A program made the position numbers and the translations under genes. The notes beneath the pieces were generated by a model. The model had not been told where the DNA came from and ran no database searches. It saw nothing but the letters and a program-made list of their open reading frames with translations. A DNA stretch of 13,702 bases from positions 1-13,702 of the forward strand of contig RCSS01000553.1 in assembly GCA_004000155.1 (NCBI GenBank), read 5' to 3'. Positions 1 to 7,349 of this stretch are shown here, in pieces (the first letter of the stretch is position 1; each line of letters starts with the position of its first letter). Source of the stretch: Tubulinosema ratisbonensis. Lineage: Eukaryota; Microsporidia; Tubulinosematidae.

Positions 1-131
1 TTTCTTTTAACTTTTCTAAATGTTTAATTTTTTCAAATTACTATCAATAACAAAGACTAATACTTTTGTCTTAAGATTTATAAATAATTTTAAATTAGAA
101 AAAAATTTAAATATTTCTATTTTTTTAAATA

Positions 132-321
132 AATAATTTATTTAATTATTAATCATAAGTATTTATTTATTATTATTATTTCATAATAAAATATATTAAT
201 TATTTAAATATCTTTTATTTTTAATAATTTATTTTATTATTTTAAAATAATTATAAATAAATATTTATGATTAATAATTAAATAAATTATTAAAAATAAA
301 AGATATTTAAATAATTAATAT
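132..321. repeat. Two overlapping long AT-rich inverted repeats
   Basis: Bases 193-241 are the reverse complement of 273-321 with one mismatch in 49, around a 31-base loop. Bases 132-170 are the reverse complement of 253-291 with one mismatch in 39. The right-hand copies overlap at 273-291, so that stretch can pair with either 132-150 or 223-241, which are themselves near-identical direct repeats. The two hairpins are therefore mutually exclusive. The block lies just past the stop codon of the eIF4G gene and might affect its 3' end. It could also be a small mobile-element remnant or the product of a local inverted duplication. I see no coding capacity in 1-349. Confidence 0.8.
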
Positions 322-349
322 TAATAATAAATTATTTATTACTTAAAAT

Positions 350-2566
350 TTATTGAATTAAATTATACTTCTTTAAATAACATATGAATCTATCTTCTCC
401 ACTCTCTTTAACACATTCATTCAATAAATTAATCACTTTATCATCAGAAGATACCCTTTCTATCCTTAGATTATTATCAAAATTACTAAGCCATTGCTTA
501 AGAATCTTATTTTTTTCATTCTCAAAGGTAGAAATTTTGAGTGAAGAAATGTCTTCTTCACTGATAATTGCTTCTGATTGTAAATACAATGTTAATTTAT
601 AAAAATTACCATAACAAAATGGGGCATCATATTTTAAATCATCCAATAAATCAAATGTCTCTTTAAGTGAAATTATAATTTCTTCTTTCTTAAATAAATT
701 AGCCAATGACAAAAAGAATAAAACTGTTTCATCAACAATTTCGTAATTTTCGCAAATATTGAAAAATAATTCATTCATGAATTCTACTTTGTTACAATCT
801 TTAATACTTTTTATTACGTTTTGTCTTAGAGCAGAGATGTTTGAGCCTTCTTCACTGAGTACTAACCTAATATTCTTAAACAATGAATTATAATCAATCT
901 CTGGTTTTTTTTCTTCGGTTACCTGTGAAACATCTTTGACTATTTTTAATCCTGCAAATGTGTTAGTGCCAAACAAAGATTTCTTTGGTGCAACCTTCCA
1001 TGCAGGTATTTTTAATTCAATAAGATTCAAAATTACAAACCTAATCTTCTGTTCGTAAATGTTAATATTTGCTTTCATTGCTTCAATAATTTCATTACAA
1101 ATCTTTTCATTTCTTTTCATAAGTTTCTCTCCACAATTCTCAAACAAGTGACACAACATTTCTACATTTTCTTGATCAGTCATGTTAGTTTTGAGTTGTG
1201 TGATGATTATTAATATAAAATTATCACTTATCATGCCACAATTGAAGAAATTGGCAAATAATTTGATTGTACCAAATATTCTGCCTTTCTTTTTGATTCT
1301 CTCTCCTTCCTTTTCTTCGAATTCATCTTCAAATTTGCATCTTTCTTCGAAAGAACGGAAAGAATTTTCTTTTAAAGTAAGTTCATTCACCCAACTTTCT
1401 TTATTTGTGAACACATCTTTACATTTATGACAAATGACTGACCAGAAAACAGAATGACTTTTTTGCTTTTCTCCACCCTCTTCGATAGAAAAGAAAGAAT
1501 TCTTTAATGCTTTGATGAGACCAATGTACAAATCTTGGAAAGATGTTTCTTTAACAGCCTTCTCAAAAGTAATCTCGGCAATTTGAGTCATCTCTTCGTT
1601 AGTATTGATGGTCAATTTCTTAATTTCTCTAATTACTTTTTCATAAGTAGATTTTGCTAACCTGTTTAGTTCTCTTCTATAAAGTGAAACAGTGTCATAA
1701 ACCTTTGATTCTAATTTCTCTGCCTCTGACATCTCTGCCTTCATAAACAAGGACCTATCATAAATTAACGGAACACTGTTTCTTTCTTTAAAGTGTAAAA
1801 GTTCATCAACCTTGTAAACTCTTTTGATTCTATTTGCCAAAAGTTTTTTTCTTGATGTGCCTTGGTCTGGTTTTTTATAAACTGTTTTTGGGGTGATAAG
1901 TGTTGGCATTTGATAAATGTATGGAGTGCCTTCTTTCTTCTCTAACGAATCTTTCCCGGAAAAAAGAGAAAATTTCGGCATTTCCCTTGGTATTGCATTA
2001 TTTGTTGATTCTTGAAAATGNTCTTGTTTGGAAGGTTCCTTATCAATGAGTTCCTTTAAGTCTTTTGGTACTTTAAAAGTGTAAAGAGGTGATTCTTTCA
2101 GTTTTTCTTTAATTTCTTCCTTTACTGTTTCTTTTATTGCTTCTTTCACTTCTTTCTTGATTTCTTCTTTAATCATTTCTTTAATTTCCAAACTTTGCTT
2201 TTCTTCTTCTTTAATTTCTTCATTAATTTTCTTATCTTCGATTATTTCTTGTTTTTCTACAACAGAATGTTTCTCTTCTTCTTTTTTCTTCAAAACTTCT
2301 GTTTTCTCAGTTTCTTCTTCCTCAGAACTACTATCAGAAAGATTCGCAAGCATTTCTTCAGTAATAACCAAGCCATCCTTGTTTTTCAAAACCAGTCCCT
2401 TTTCGACAGGGGCTGATATCTTAAGATCAACAAATTGTTGAGTGAACGGCTCTATATCTGGTGGTGGTGCACTTCTCACTCTGCTCATATCAGGTCTGGG
2501 TACTCCACCCGATATGACAAACAATGAGTGTTTTTGTCTGTAAATGACTCTCTTATACATTGTCAT
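350..2566 (-). CDS. eIF4G: Translation initiation factor eIF4G
   Basis: This is the scaffold of the cap-binding complex eIF4F, acting in the cytoplasm to join eIF4E, eIF4A and the 40S-bound eIF3. Numbering is from the start chosen here (738 residues). A charged Lys/Glu-rich stretch at about 77-160 looks like a coiled coil or single helix. The canonical eIF4E-binding motif Y-x4-L-phi is seen as YKVDELL at 251-257, in the same setting as YDREFLL in animal eIF4G. A MIF4G domain follows at about 302-522; its RIFGTIKLFANFFNCGMI block matches the family's LGNIRFIGELFKLKML. The last 180 residues resemble an MA3 repeat domain (LDDLKYDAP near 641-649). The frame extends 23 codons further upstream, but AAACCCTTTATTATG places a CCC signal just before the ATG at 2566, so I use that. 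One codon contains an N. No PABP-binding region is recognisable. Confidence 0.9.
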   Translation of the reverse strand: MTMYKRVIYRQKHSLFVISGGVPRPDMSRVRSAPPPDIEPFTQQFVDLKISAPVEKGLVLKNKDGLVITEEMLANLSDSSSEEEETEKTEVLKKKEEEKHSVVEKQEIIEDKKINEEIKEEEKQSLEIKEMIKEEIKKEVKEAIKETVKEEIKEKLKESPLYTFKVPKDLKELIDKEPSKQXHFQESTNNAIPREMPKFSLFSGKDSLEKKEGTPYIYQMPTLITPKTVYKKPDQGTSRKKLLANRIKRVYKVDELLHFKERNSVPLIYDRSLFMKAEMSEAEKLESKVYDTVSLYRRELNRLAKSTYEKVIREIKKLTINTNEEMTQIAEITFEKAVKETSFQDLYIGLIKALKNSFFSIEEGGEKQKSHSVFWSVICHKCKDVFTNKESWVNELTLKENSFRSFEERCKFEDEFEEKEGERIKKKGRIFGTIKLFANFFNCGMISDNFILIIITQLKTNMTDQENVEMLCHLFENCGEKLMKRNEKICNEIIEAMKANINIYEQKIRFVILNLIELKIPAWKVAPKKSLFGTNTFAGLKIVKDVSQVTEEKKPEIDYNSLFKNIRLVLSEEGSNISALRQNVIKSIKDCNKVEFMNELFFNICENYEIVDETVLFFLSLANLFKKEEIIISLKETFDLLDDLKYDAPFCYGNFYKLTLYLQSEAIISEEDISSLKISTFENEKNKILKQWLSNFDNNLRIERVSSDDKVINLLNECVKESGEDRFICYLKKYNLIQ

Positions 2567-2572
2567 AATAAA

Positions 2573-2575
2573 GGG
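2573..2575 (-). promoter_or_regulatory. CCC-like start signal of eIF4G
   Basis: On the minus strand the sequence reads AAACCCTTTATTATG, with CCC 7-9 bases before the ATG at 2566. It is the only C-run near the gene start and argues for this ATG rather than the one at 2635. Confidence 0.65.
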
Positions 2576-2949
2576 TTTTTTATTTAAATTTTTTAAATGA
2601 AACTTAAAAAATAATATTTTTTTATTTTGATTCAATAAGTTGAAAAATGATTGGCTGAATTTGACTAATTAATTAATGATATTACGAATTAATTTGTTTC
2701 AGATAACAAACAAGTTGAAACAAAACAATACAAAATTTCAAATGTTAAATCTTTTTAAGACTTTTTTAATGAGATAAAAATTCTAAATAAATAAAAAAAA
2801 TTAATTTTGTAGTAAAATTTAATTTAATAATTTTTCTTTTAATTGTAATATTATAAGTTAATGAATTTCCTAAGATTATAAAAAAATTTTTATAAAAAGC
2901 TTAAGGANNCNATAAAAAAATTAGATTTTTCTGTATTTTTTGCATAAAG

Positions 2950-3213
2950 ATGAGAAATTCATACAAAAATCTTTTACTATACATTCTACATATTATGAAA
3001 GATACTCATTCAATAAGAAACATATGCTATAATATATTGGTAAATAATTTGCTATATTTCAAGATGCTACCAACCTTTCACCACTAAACACACTTCGTGC
3101 ACTTAATTGACTGCTTAAGTTTACCTTACGTTCCAGGCTCGAATTACTGGAAAAAAGGATTCATAATAATTCTAATTTATTAGTGTTGGATCCTCAAGGC
3201 AAAGTACCTTTTT
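2950..3213 (+). pseudogene. Possible eroded coding sequence, identity unknown
   Basis: A 45-codon frame runs from an ATG at 2950 to a stop at 3087. Overlapping it in another frame, a stretch from about 3048 to 3213 reads as protein with a single internal stop near 3110 (pieces such as LRSRLELLEKRI and LLVLDPQGKVPF). The patch is richer in G and C than the surrounding intergenic DNA. This fits a gene or element remnant with a frameshift and a nonsense change, but I recognise no family and chance is not excluded. No CCC signal precedes the ATG. Confidence 0.2.
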
Positions 3214-4285
3214 AAAAATAGCTTTCAGTTTTTAACTAAAAATAAATTGTTTTTGATAACTTTATAAAAAGCTTCAAGTTGTCCTATAATGTATAAAAAT
3301 AATTATTTTCTTTATAAACTGATTTTTTTAGAAATTGAATTTTAAGAACATTAGCTAAATATTTTCAAAAAGGATGTGATAGTCGCTTCTTAGCAGTTAA
3401 ATTTATAATATTTTAATACTCTTTTTTTAAACATCAAACAAACTTAGTTCTAAATTGAAATTATTAGCATTACTTTAAATACAACGTAAAAATATTGATT
3501 AATTATTGATAAAGCTAATGTATTTAATATCCCGTAATATAATTTAAAACCTTTTTCAATTAAGATGAACACTAAAAGAAAAATATATAAAATAAGACAA
3601 AACCTTAAAATAAGTTAAAAATATATTTTGATTTAAAATTTCTTCTTTGAACAATAAAAAATTAATCAAATGTTTGCAAAAATTTCCTTAAACTTTTTAT
3701 ATATCAAATTTAGCAAATTGTTAGAAGAATTTATATCTAAGAGAATGGAGAAAGAGGAAAATATATAATAATTAAACTGATAACTATAAACATACATAAG
3801 GTCATAAATATAGATAAATTAGAAAACTCTATTTAAGGGTTCAGTTTAGATTTCAATCTTTTGGGATAGAAAATAGATAATTTTTAAAAAAACCATTTGA
3901 ATTACATTTTGTAATTCCAAAACACAAGCAAGTATTTGAAAATGTAATCATTTCTATAATTTCTAAAAGAATAATAAATATTTGAAAACTACTACGAATA
4001 TAAAAAGAGTTTCATAAATGTTAAATTAAAGAACATGCAAGCTTATATCTCAATTTTATATTATCTTTAAAAAATTCATCAGATGTTCAATTTAAATTTT
4101 ATAAATAAATTCTTAATCACTTTAATCTTTAAAAAAATAAGTAAAAAAATTAAGAAAATACCAATTTTTAAGTAATTTCTATTAATTTAAAATACTTTTA
4201 ATTTTAAGCATTTAATCAATAAAAGCCAAGAAAACATCTTTTAAAAATATTTTTTTGTAAAATACTTAAATTTGTTCTCTCCTTA

Positions 4286-4855
4286 ATGTTCTTAAAATGC
4301 AACAATATAAGATGCAGAACTGAAATCCAGAAACTTGGTATAATTACATTTTGTTCACATATATTCTGTGGTATATGTTTTACCAAGGTAAAAAAGTTAA
4401 AATCATGCCTTGCTTGTAAATCATATGTTGAAGATAACGAGTACATGACCAAAGAATTAGACAAAGAACCTTGTTTAGCTGGTTATTCTCCAGAAAGAAT
4501 CTTTGACATTTGTAGGACAGGGATTTCTTTTTGGACATTCCAGATGGAACAAGAATGTACCATTGAAATTGCTATGAAAGAGAAGTTAGAGGATGAGTTG
4601 TCAAAAATAAAAACTCAGCTAAAAAATACACTGGCAACACTTACGATAGATAACGAATCAAAGGTACAGAAGATTCAAAGACTTTCTTATGCATTGGATA
4701 AAGAAAGGCAGACTAACTTTGAGCTGACTAACTTGATAGCAGAAAAAACTAAGGAGCATCAAAAATTATTAAATTTGTTTGAAAAAAGAAAGAACTCCCT
4801 TCCTAGGATGCAGTTTGACGAATTTAATGGTTCAGATGAAAATAAAAAATATTAA
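4286..4855 (+). CDS. HEI10: HEI10/CCNB1IP1-type RING protein (meiotic crossover factor)
   Basis: This family comprises SUMO/ubiquitin E3-like proteins that mark crossover sites on meiotic chromosomes. The 189-residue product starts with a divergent RING finger: C5-x4-C10, C23-S-H25-x2-C28-x2-C31, C41-x2-C44. Spacing and flanks match human HEI10 (CNYRKC, CSHIFC, CPAC), with C31 in place of the human His. The family-specific block after the RING is strongly conserved: LAGYSPERIFDICRTG at 64-79, then FWTFQ at 82-86, against LAGLRPEIVLDI and FWTYQ in human. Residues from about 95 to 170 are a coiled coil. The start fits the family, whose RING begins within the first residues. Only a weak CTCC lies upstream. 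It is shorter than animal HEI10, lacking the long C-terminal tail. It is followed 144 bases later by an unknown gene and then BRCA2 on the same strand. Other Zip3-like RING proteins are the alternative, but the post-RING block favours HEI10. Confidence 0.87.
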   Translation: MFLKCNNIRCRTEIQKLGIITFCSHIFCGICFTKVKKLKSCLACKSYVEDNEYMTKELDKEPCLAGYSPERIFDICRTGISFWTFQMEQECTIEIAMKEKLEDELSKIKTQLKNTLATLTIDNESKVQKIQRLSYALDKERQTNFELTNLIAEKTKEHQKLLNLFEKRKNSLPRMQFDEFNGSDENKKY

Positions 4856-4995
4856 TTATTTTTTTACTTATTTTATAATCAGATTTGTTATTTTAACAAA
4901 TAAATTTACAGTCAAAATTTTTTACAAATTTTATTATGACAGGCTAAGATTTTTTAATTTATTCTTTTTTTTAAATTTATAAAAATAAAAACTTA

Positions 4996-4999
4996 CCCC
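4996..4999 (+). promoter_or_regulatory. CCCC start signal
   Basis: ACTTACCCCATGG: four C directly abut the ATG at 5000, a typical microsporidian start-proximal signal, and support this small gene being real. Confidence 0.65.
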
Positions 5000-5452
5000 A
5001 TGGATCAATCTGAAAAATCACCTGAACAAGAATGGGAAGAACATTTTGATGAACTTGTAGACAAACTAAAATCCCTTTTGAACTCAGTAGAAATGCTTAG
5101 CACAGAAGGGTTAAACTTTAACAGCGGTGATGTATGTTCTAAAAAAGAAGAAAGACAAAAGTTTATAGAACTTATAGAAAAAAACAACCCACGTGATGTT
5201 ACTTTGTTTTATGCAAACAAAAGGTATGTTTATATCAGAGATTTGGAAAACCAGTACTCCAAAACACCATTCTTTCTTTTTGTTTCTATGGACCTGGATG
5301 ATATAGGCATAAAGAGAGGAATGATTGTTACAGAATATTGTGGGTTTATTTTGGTGGGTACGTTTAATAACACCAATTCAGCTAATGCTGTCAGGTATTT
5401 TTGTAACTGTGTGTGTGAAAATTTGAGCCAATATGAAATGATTGAAGAATAA
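5000..5452 (+). CDS. Unrecognised 150-residue protein
   Basis: I do not recognise this gene. The N-terminal half is acidic and probably helical (about 8-35, with EWEEHFDELVDKLKSLL). The C-terminal half, from about 64, alternates hydrophobic and polar residues like a small alpha/beta domain (VTLFYANKRYVYI, FFLFVSMDLDDIGI, GMIVTEYCGFILVGTF), ending in an acidic tail. Cysteines sit at 46, 114, 137 and 139; this is too irregular for a zinc site. There is no signal peptide or membrane segment. The CCCC signal abutting the ATG and an uninterrupted frame in very AT-rich DNA make it a likely real gene. It sits 144 bases after the HEI10-type gene and 64 bases before BRCA2, on the same strand, so a role in recombination is conceivable but unproven. 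Confidence 0.78.
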   Translation: MDQSEKSPEQEWEEHFDELVDKLKSLLNSVEMLSTEGLNFNSGDVCSKKEERQKFIELIEKNNPRDVTLFYANKRYVYIRDLENQYSKTPFFLFVSMDLDDIGIKRGMIVTEYCGFILVGTFNNTNSANAVRYFCNCVCENLSQYEMIEE

Positions 5453-5511
5453 ATTAAGTAAAAAATTTATTTTTTTAATTTTTATAAAATATTTTTCTGC
5501 ATAAACTATAA

Positions 5512-5514
5512 CCC
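5512..5514 (+). promoter_or_regulatory. CCC-like start signal of BRCA2
   Basis: AACCCTTATG: CCC lies 3-5 bases before the ATG at 5517, within the 64-base gap after the preceding stop. Confidence 0.65.
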
Positions 5515-5516
5515 TT

Positions 5517-7316
5517 ATGACTTTGCTAAACAACCAAGATAACAAAGCAACCCAAGAATTTATGTCAGACTTCCCAGAAGATATTACACTTTCAAATGAT
5601 TCGTTCTGTACCACTGAGATAGNNNTAGAAGAAGATTCTTTGATTGATAGTCTTCCTTTTATCCCAGAAAGTGATGTGTTTTCTGACAGTTTTTCTTTAG
5701 AAAATGCTGTTTTAAGCATGAAAGAAGAGAAGAAAGATGATAACAAATTATTTACTGGGTTTACTACCTGTAACAACAAAAAGATTTTTGTGAATGAAGA
5801 AACTTTGTTAAAAAGAAATGAAGAAAAAAAATGTTTAAAAAAAGATACCTTTAAAGACAAAAAAGAAAATATTGAAATTAAAATAGAAGAGAATTCTTTA
5901 AAAAACTTAGAAGAAATTCTTACAAAAAATCCAGAAAACAAATTTGTTAGTAGGTTTACCACAGGAAATAACAAACAAGTTTTAATAAATAAGGAGAATT
6001 TAGAAAAAACTAAAAAAATATTTGACAAAAATAAAGCAAATTTTAATGAAATAAACAAAGAAAATCATAAAAATAATAAAAGATACCAAGAATTTTACAG
6101 TGAATTATACCCTAAAAAAGAAAAAGAAAAAGAAAAATTAATTACAACTGGGTTTACTACAGGAAATAAAAAAAGTATTTCTGTAAAACAAGAAAATTTA
6201 ATAAACAAAATAAAGAAAGAGGAAAAGGAAAAAGAAATTTTTACATCGTCCACTTTAAGTTTATCTACATTGAAAGAGTCAAATGAAGAAGAAAAGGTTA
6301 AAAAAATTAAAAAAGATGCTTTAAAGATTAAAAACTCTTTCTTTCCTGCAAACTATCCATTTAGAAGTTACCAACAGCCAGAAAAAGGGCATTTTTCTGA
6401 AGAAGAAAGAAAATGTGAGTTTATGAAACAACTTTTTAAGCAAATTAAGCAAAAATTTAGCAAAGAAGATCCTAATTGGTTACTTTCTCAGTTTAAATTT
6501 TCTTGGTTAAGTTTATTGATTAGAAAAGTAAAATCTTCTGACTATGAAGAAGAATTAACAAAACAAATTCAAAAGAGAAAAAGAAGAGAATTTAGTTTGT
6601 TAAGAAGAATATGCGAAGGAGATGATATTCCTAATAAATACATGGTACTTTTAGTTTTAAATACCTTTCCAGATAAATTAGAATTATTTGATGGGTCATA
6701 TTCTATTTTATGCACTGTTGACAAAGAAATTTCTAAAATGTTATTGTCACAAAAAATTAGAATTTATTCCTTGATAAAAATTAGCAATGCACAATTGTTN
6801 ATAAAACCACCTGTAAATATTTTAGAAATTAATTTTCCTATTTTTAATTTGTCTTTTAATTCAACAAGTTTAACAAAAAAGAAGCATAAATTAGGTTATC
6901 AAAAAAAGTGTACGTTTTTAAAAAAATTAAATGAAATAAACAGACTGGGAGGAAGTATAAGTGGAATTGATTTAACAATTAATAAAATTATTGAAGAGAA
7001 AGCTTTGGTAAAATGCTTTGATTATAGAAAAGAAGTAGAATTGAATTTTATTGAAAAAGAAATAGAAAAAATTGTTAATTTAGCAAAGGAAAGTAACAAA
7101 GAAATAAAAATAGAACAAATTAGAATAATAAAATATGTAAAATGTATTGTAAAAGATAACACAGGAGAATGTTTATTAATTTGGTATAACCCTAATTATG
7201 ACTCAATTAAGAAAAATGATTTATTCAGGTTTATTAATTTAAGTGTAAATGAAAAAATGATTGGTTTATCATTGTTTACTAGTTTTAAAAAAACATTTGT
7301 AAAAAAATTAAATTAA
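5517..7316 (+). CDS. BRCA2: Compact BRCA2 homologue (Rad51 mediator)
   Basis: BRCA2 loads Rad51 on single-stranded DNA during recombinational repair in the nucleus. Three BRC-like repeats are visible at about 80-100, 147-170 and 213-231, each with FTT(G/C)-x-x-K and a downstream (I/V)-x-(V/I)..NL/TL pattern. Only the second also keeps the LFDE-like part (KIFDK, 167-171). The helical domain follows at about 281-372 (DPNWLLSQFKFSWLSLL at 318-334 matches family DPxWV...WxVWKL). OB1 is about 375-490, with the FDGSYSILCTVD strand, LNFSFNST-type and KLGY blocks and LGGSISGIDL. OB2 covers about 490-599, with RIIKYVKCIVKDNTGECLLIW near 536-556 and a final KKTF. The Tower is reduced to about 30 charged residues (505-535), and the protein stops after OB2, so OB3 is absent. 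At 599 residues it is tiny against human BRCA2. Residues 36-37 and 428 are undetermined because of Ns. It converges with INO80, stops 33 bases apart. Confidence 0.9.
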   Translation: MTLLNNQDNKATQEFMSDFPEDITLSNDSFCTTEIXXEEDSLIDSLPFIPESDVFSDSFSLENAVLSMKEEKKDDNKLFTGFTTCNNKKIFVNEETLLKRNEEKKCLKKDTFKDKKENIEIKIEENSLKNLEEILTKNPENKFVSRFTTGNNKQVLINKENLEKTKKIFDKNKANFNEINKENHKNNKRYQEFYSELYPKKEKEKEKLITTGFTTGNKKSISVKQENLINKIKKEEKEKEIFTSSTLSLSTLKESNEEEKVKKIKKDALKIKNSFFPANYPFRSYQQPEKGHFSEEERKCEFMKQLFKQIKQKFSKEDPNWLLSQFKFSWLSLLIRKVKSSDYEEELTKQIQKRKRREFSLLRRICEGDDIPNKYMVLLVLNTFPDKLELFDGSYSILCTVDKEISKMLLSQKIRIYSLIKISNAQLXIKPPVNILEINFPIFNLSFNSTSLTKKKHKLGYQKKCTFLKKLNEINRLGGSISGIDLTINKIIEEKALVKCFDYRKEVELNFIEKEIEKIVNLAKESNKEIKIEQIRIIKYVKCIVKDNTGECLLIWYNPNYDSIKKNDLFRFINLSVNEKMIGLSLFTSFKKTFVKKLN

Positions 7317-7349
7317 TTTTATAATTAATTTTTAATAAATCATTGCTTA

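Larger units (their letters stand above)
2567..4285. other. Long intergenic region, no intact gene recognised
   Basis: About 1.7 kb, much longer than any other gap here. Most of it is AT-rich with stops in all frames. A less AT-rich patch at roughly 2950-3215 is listed separately as a possible eroded gene. Small hairpins are visible: 3131-3136 pairs with 3147-3152 (TTCCAG/CTGGAA), and 3899-3906 pairs with 3910-3917 (GAATTACA/TGTAATTC). Bases 2908-2911 include Ns. I looked for tRNA arms, an U6-like box and rRNA-like blocks and found none that hold up. The promoters of the eIF4G gene (minus) and the HEI10-type gene (plus) must lie at its two ends. Confidence 0.6.

Noticed and set aside
2567..2635. 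Upstream extension of eIF4G by 23 residues
   Set aside because: The added peptide is Lys/Asn/Phe-rich as expected from translated AT-rich leader, and the CCC signal lies between the two ATGs.
3048..3090. Minus-strand peptide SVFSGERLVAS recalling a hAT transposase end
   Set aside because: Only about a dozen residues, with stops around it; short-match coincidence.
3131..3152. Hairpin with CTCGAATT resembling a tRNA T-arm
   Set aside because: The stem is six pairs with a ten-base loop, not five with seven, and no acceptor, D or anticodon arms could be placed around it.
3853..4000. Minus-strand open stretch (about 49 codons, with CNSNGFFKNYLFSIPKD) recalling the N-terminal zinc-ribbon part of an IS1595-type transposase
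   Set aside because: The resemblance is faint, there is no paired cysteine spacing and no catalytic domain follows; it is too short to call.
5378..6058. Long minus-strand open frame of 226 codons opposite BRCA2
   Set aside because: It is antisense to the BRC-repeat coding region, with low-complexity Phe/Leu/Ser content that mirrors Lys/Glu codons; no start signal or motif.
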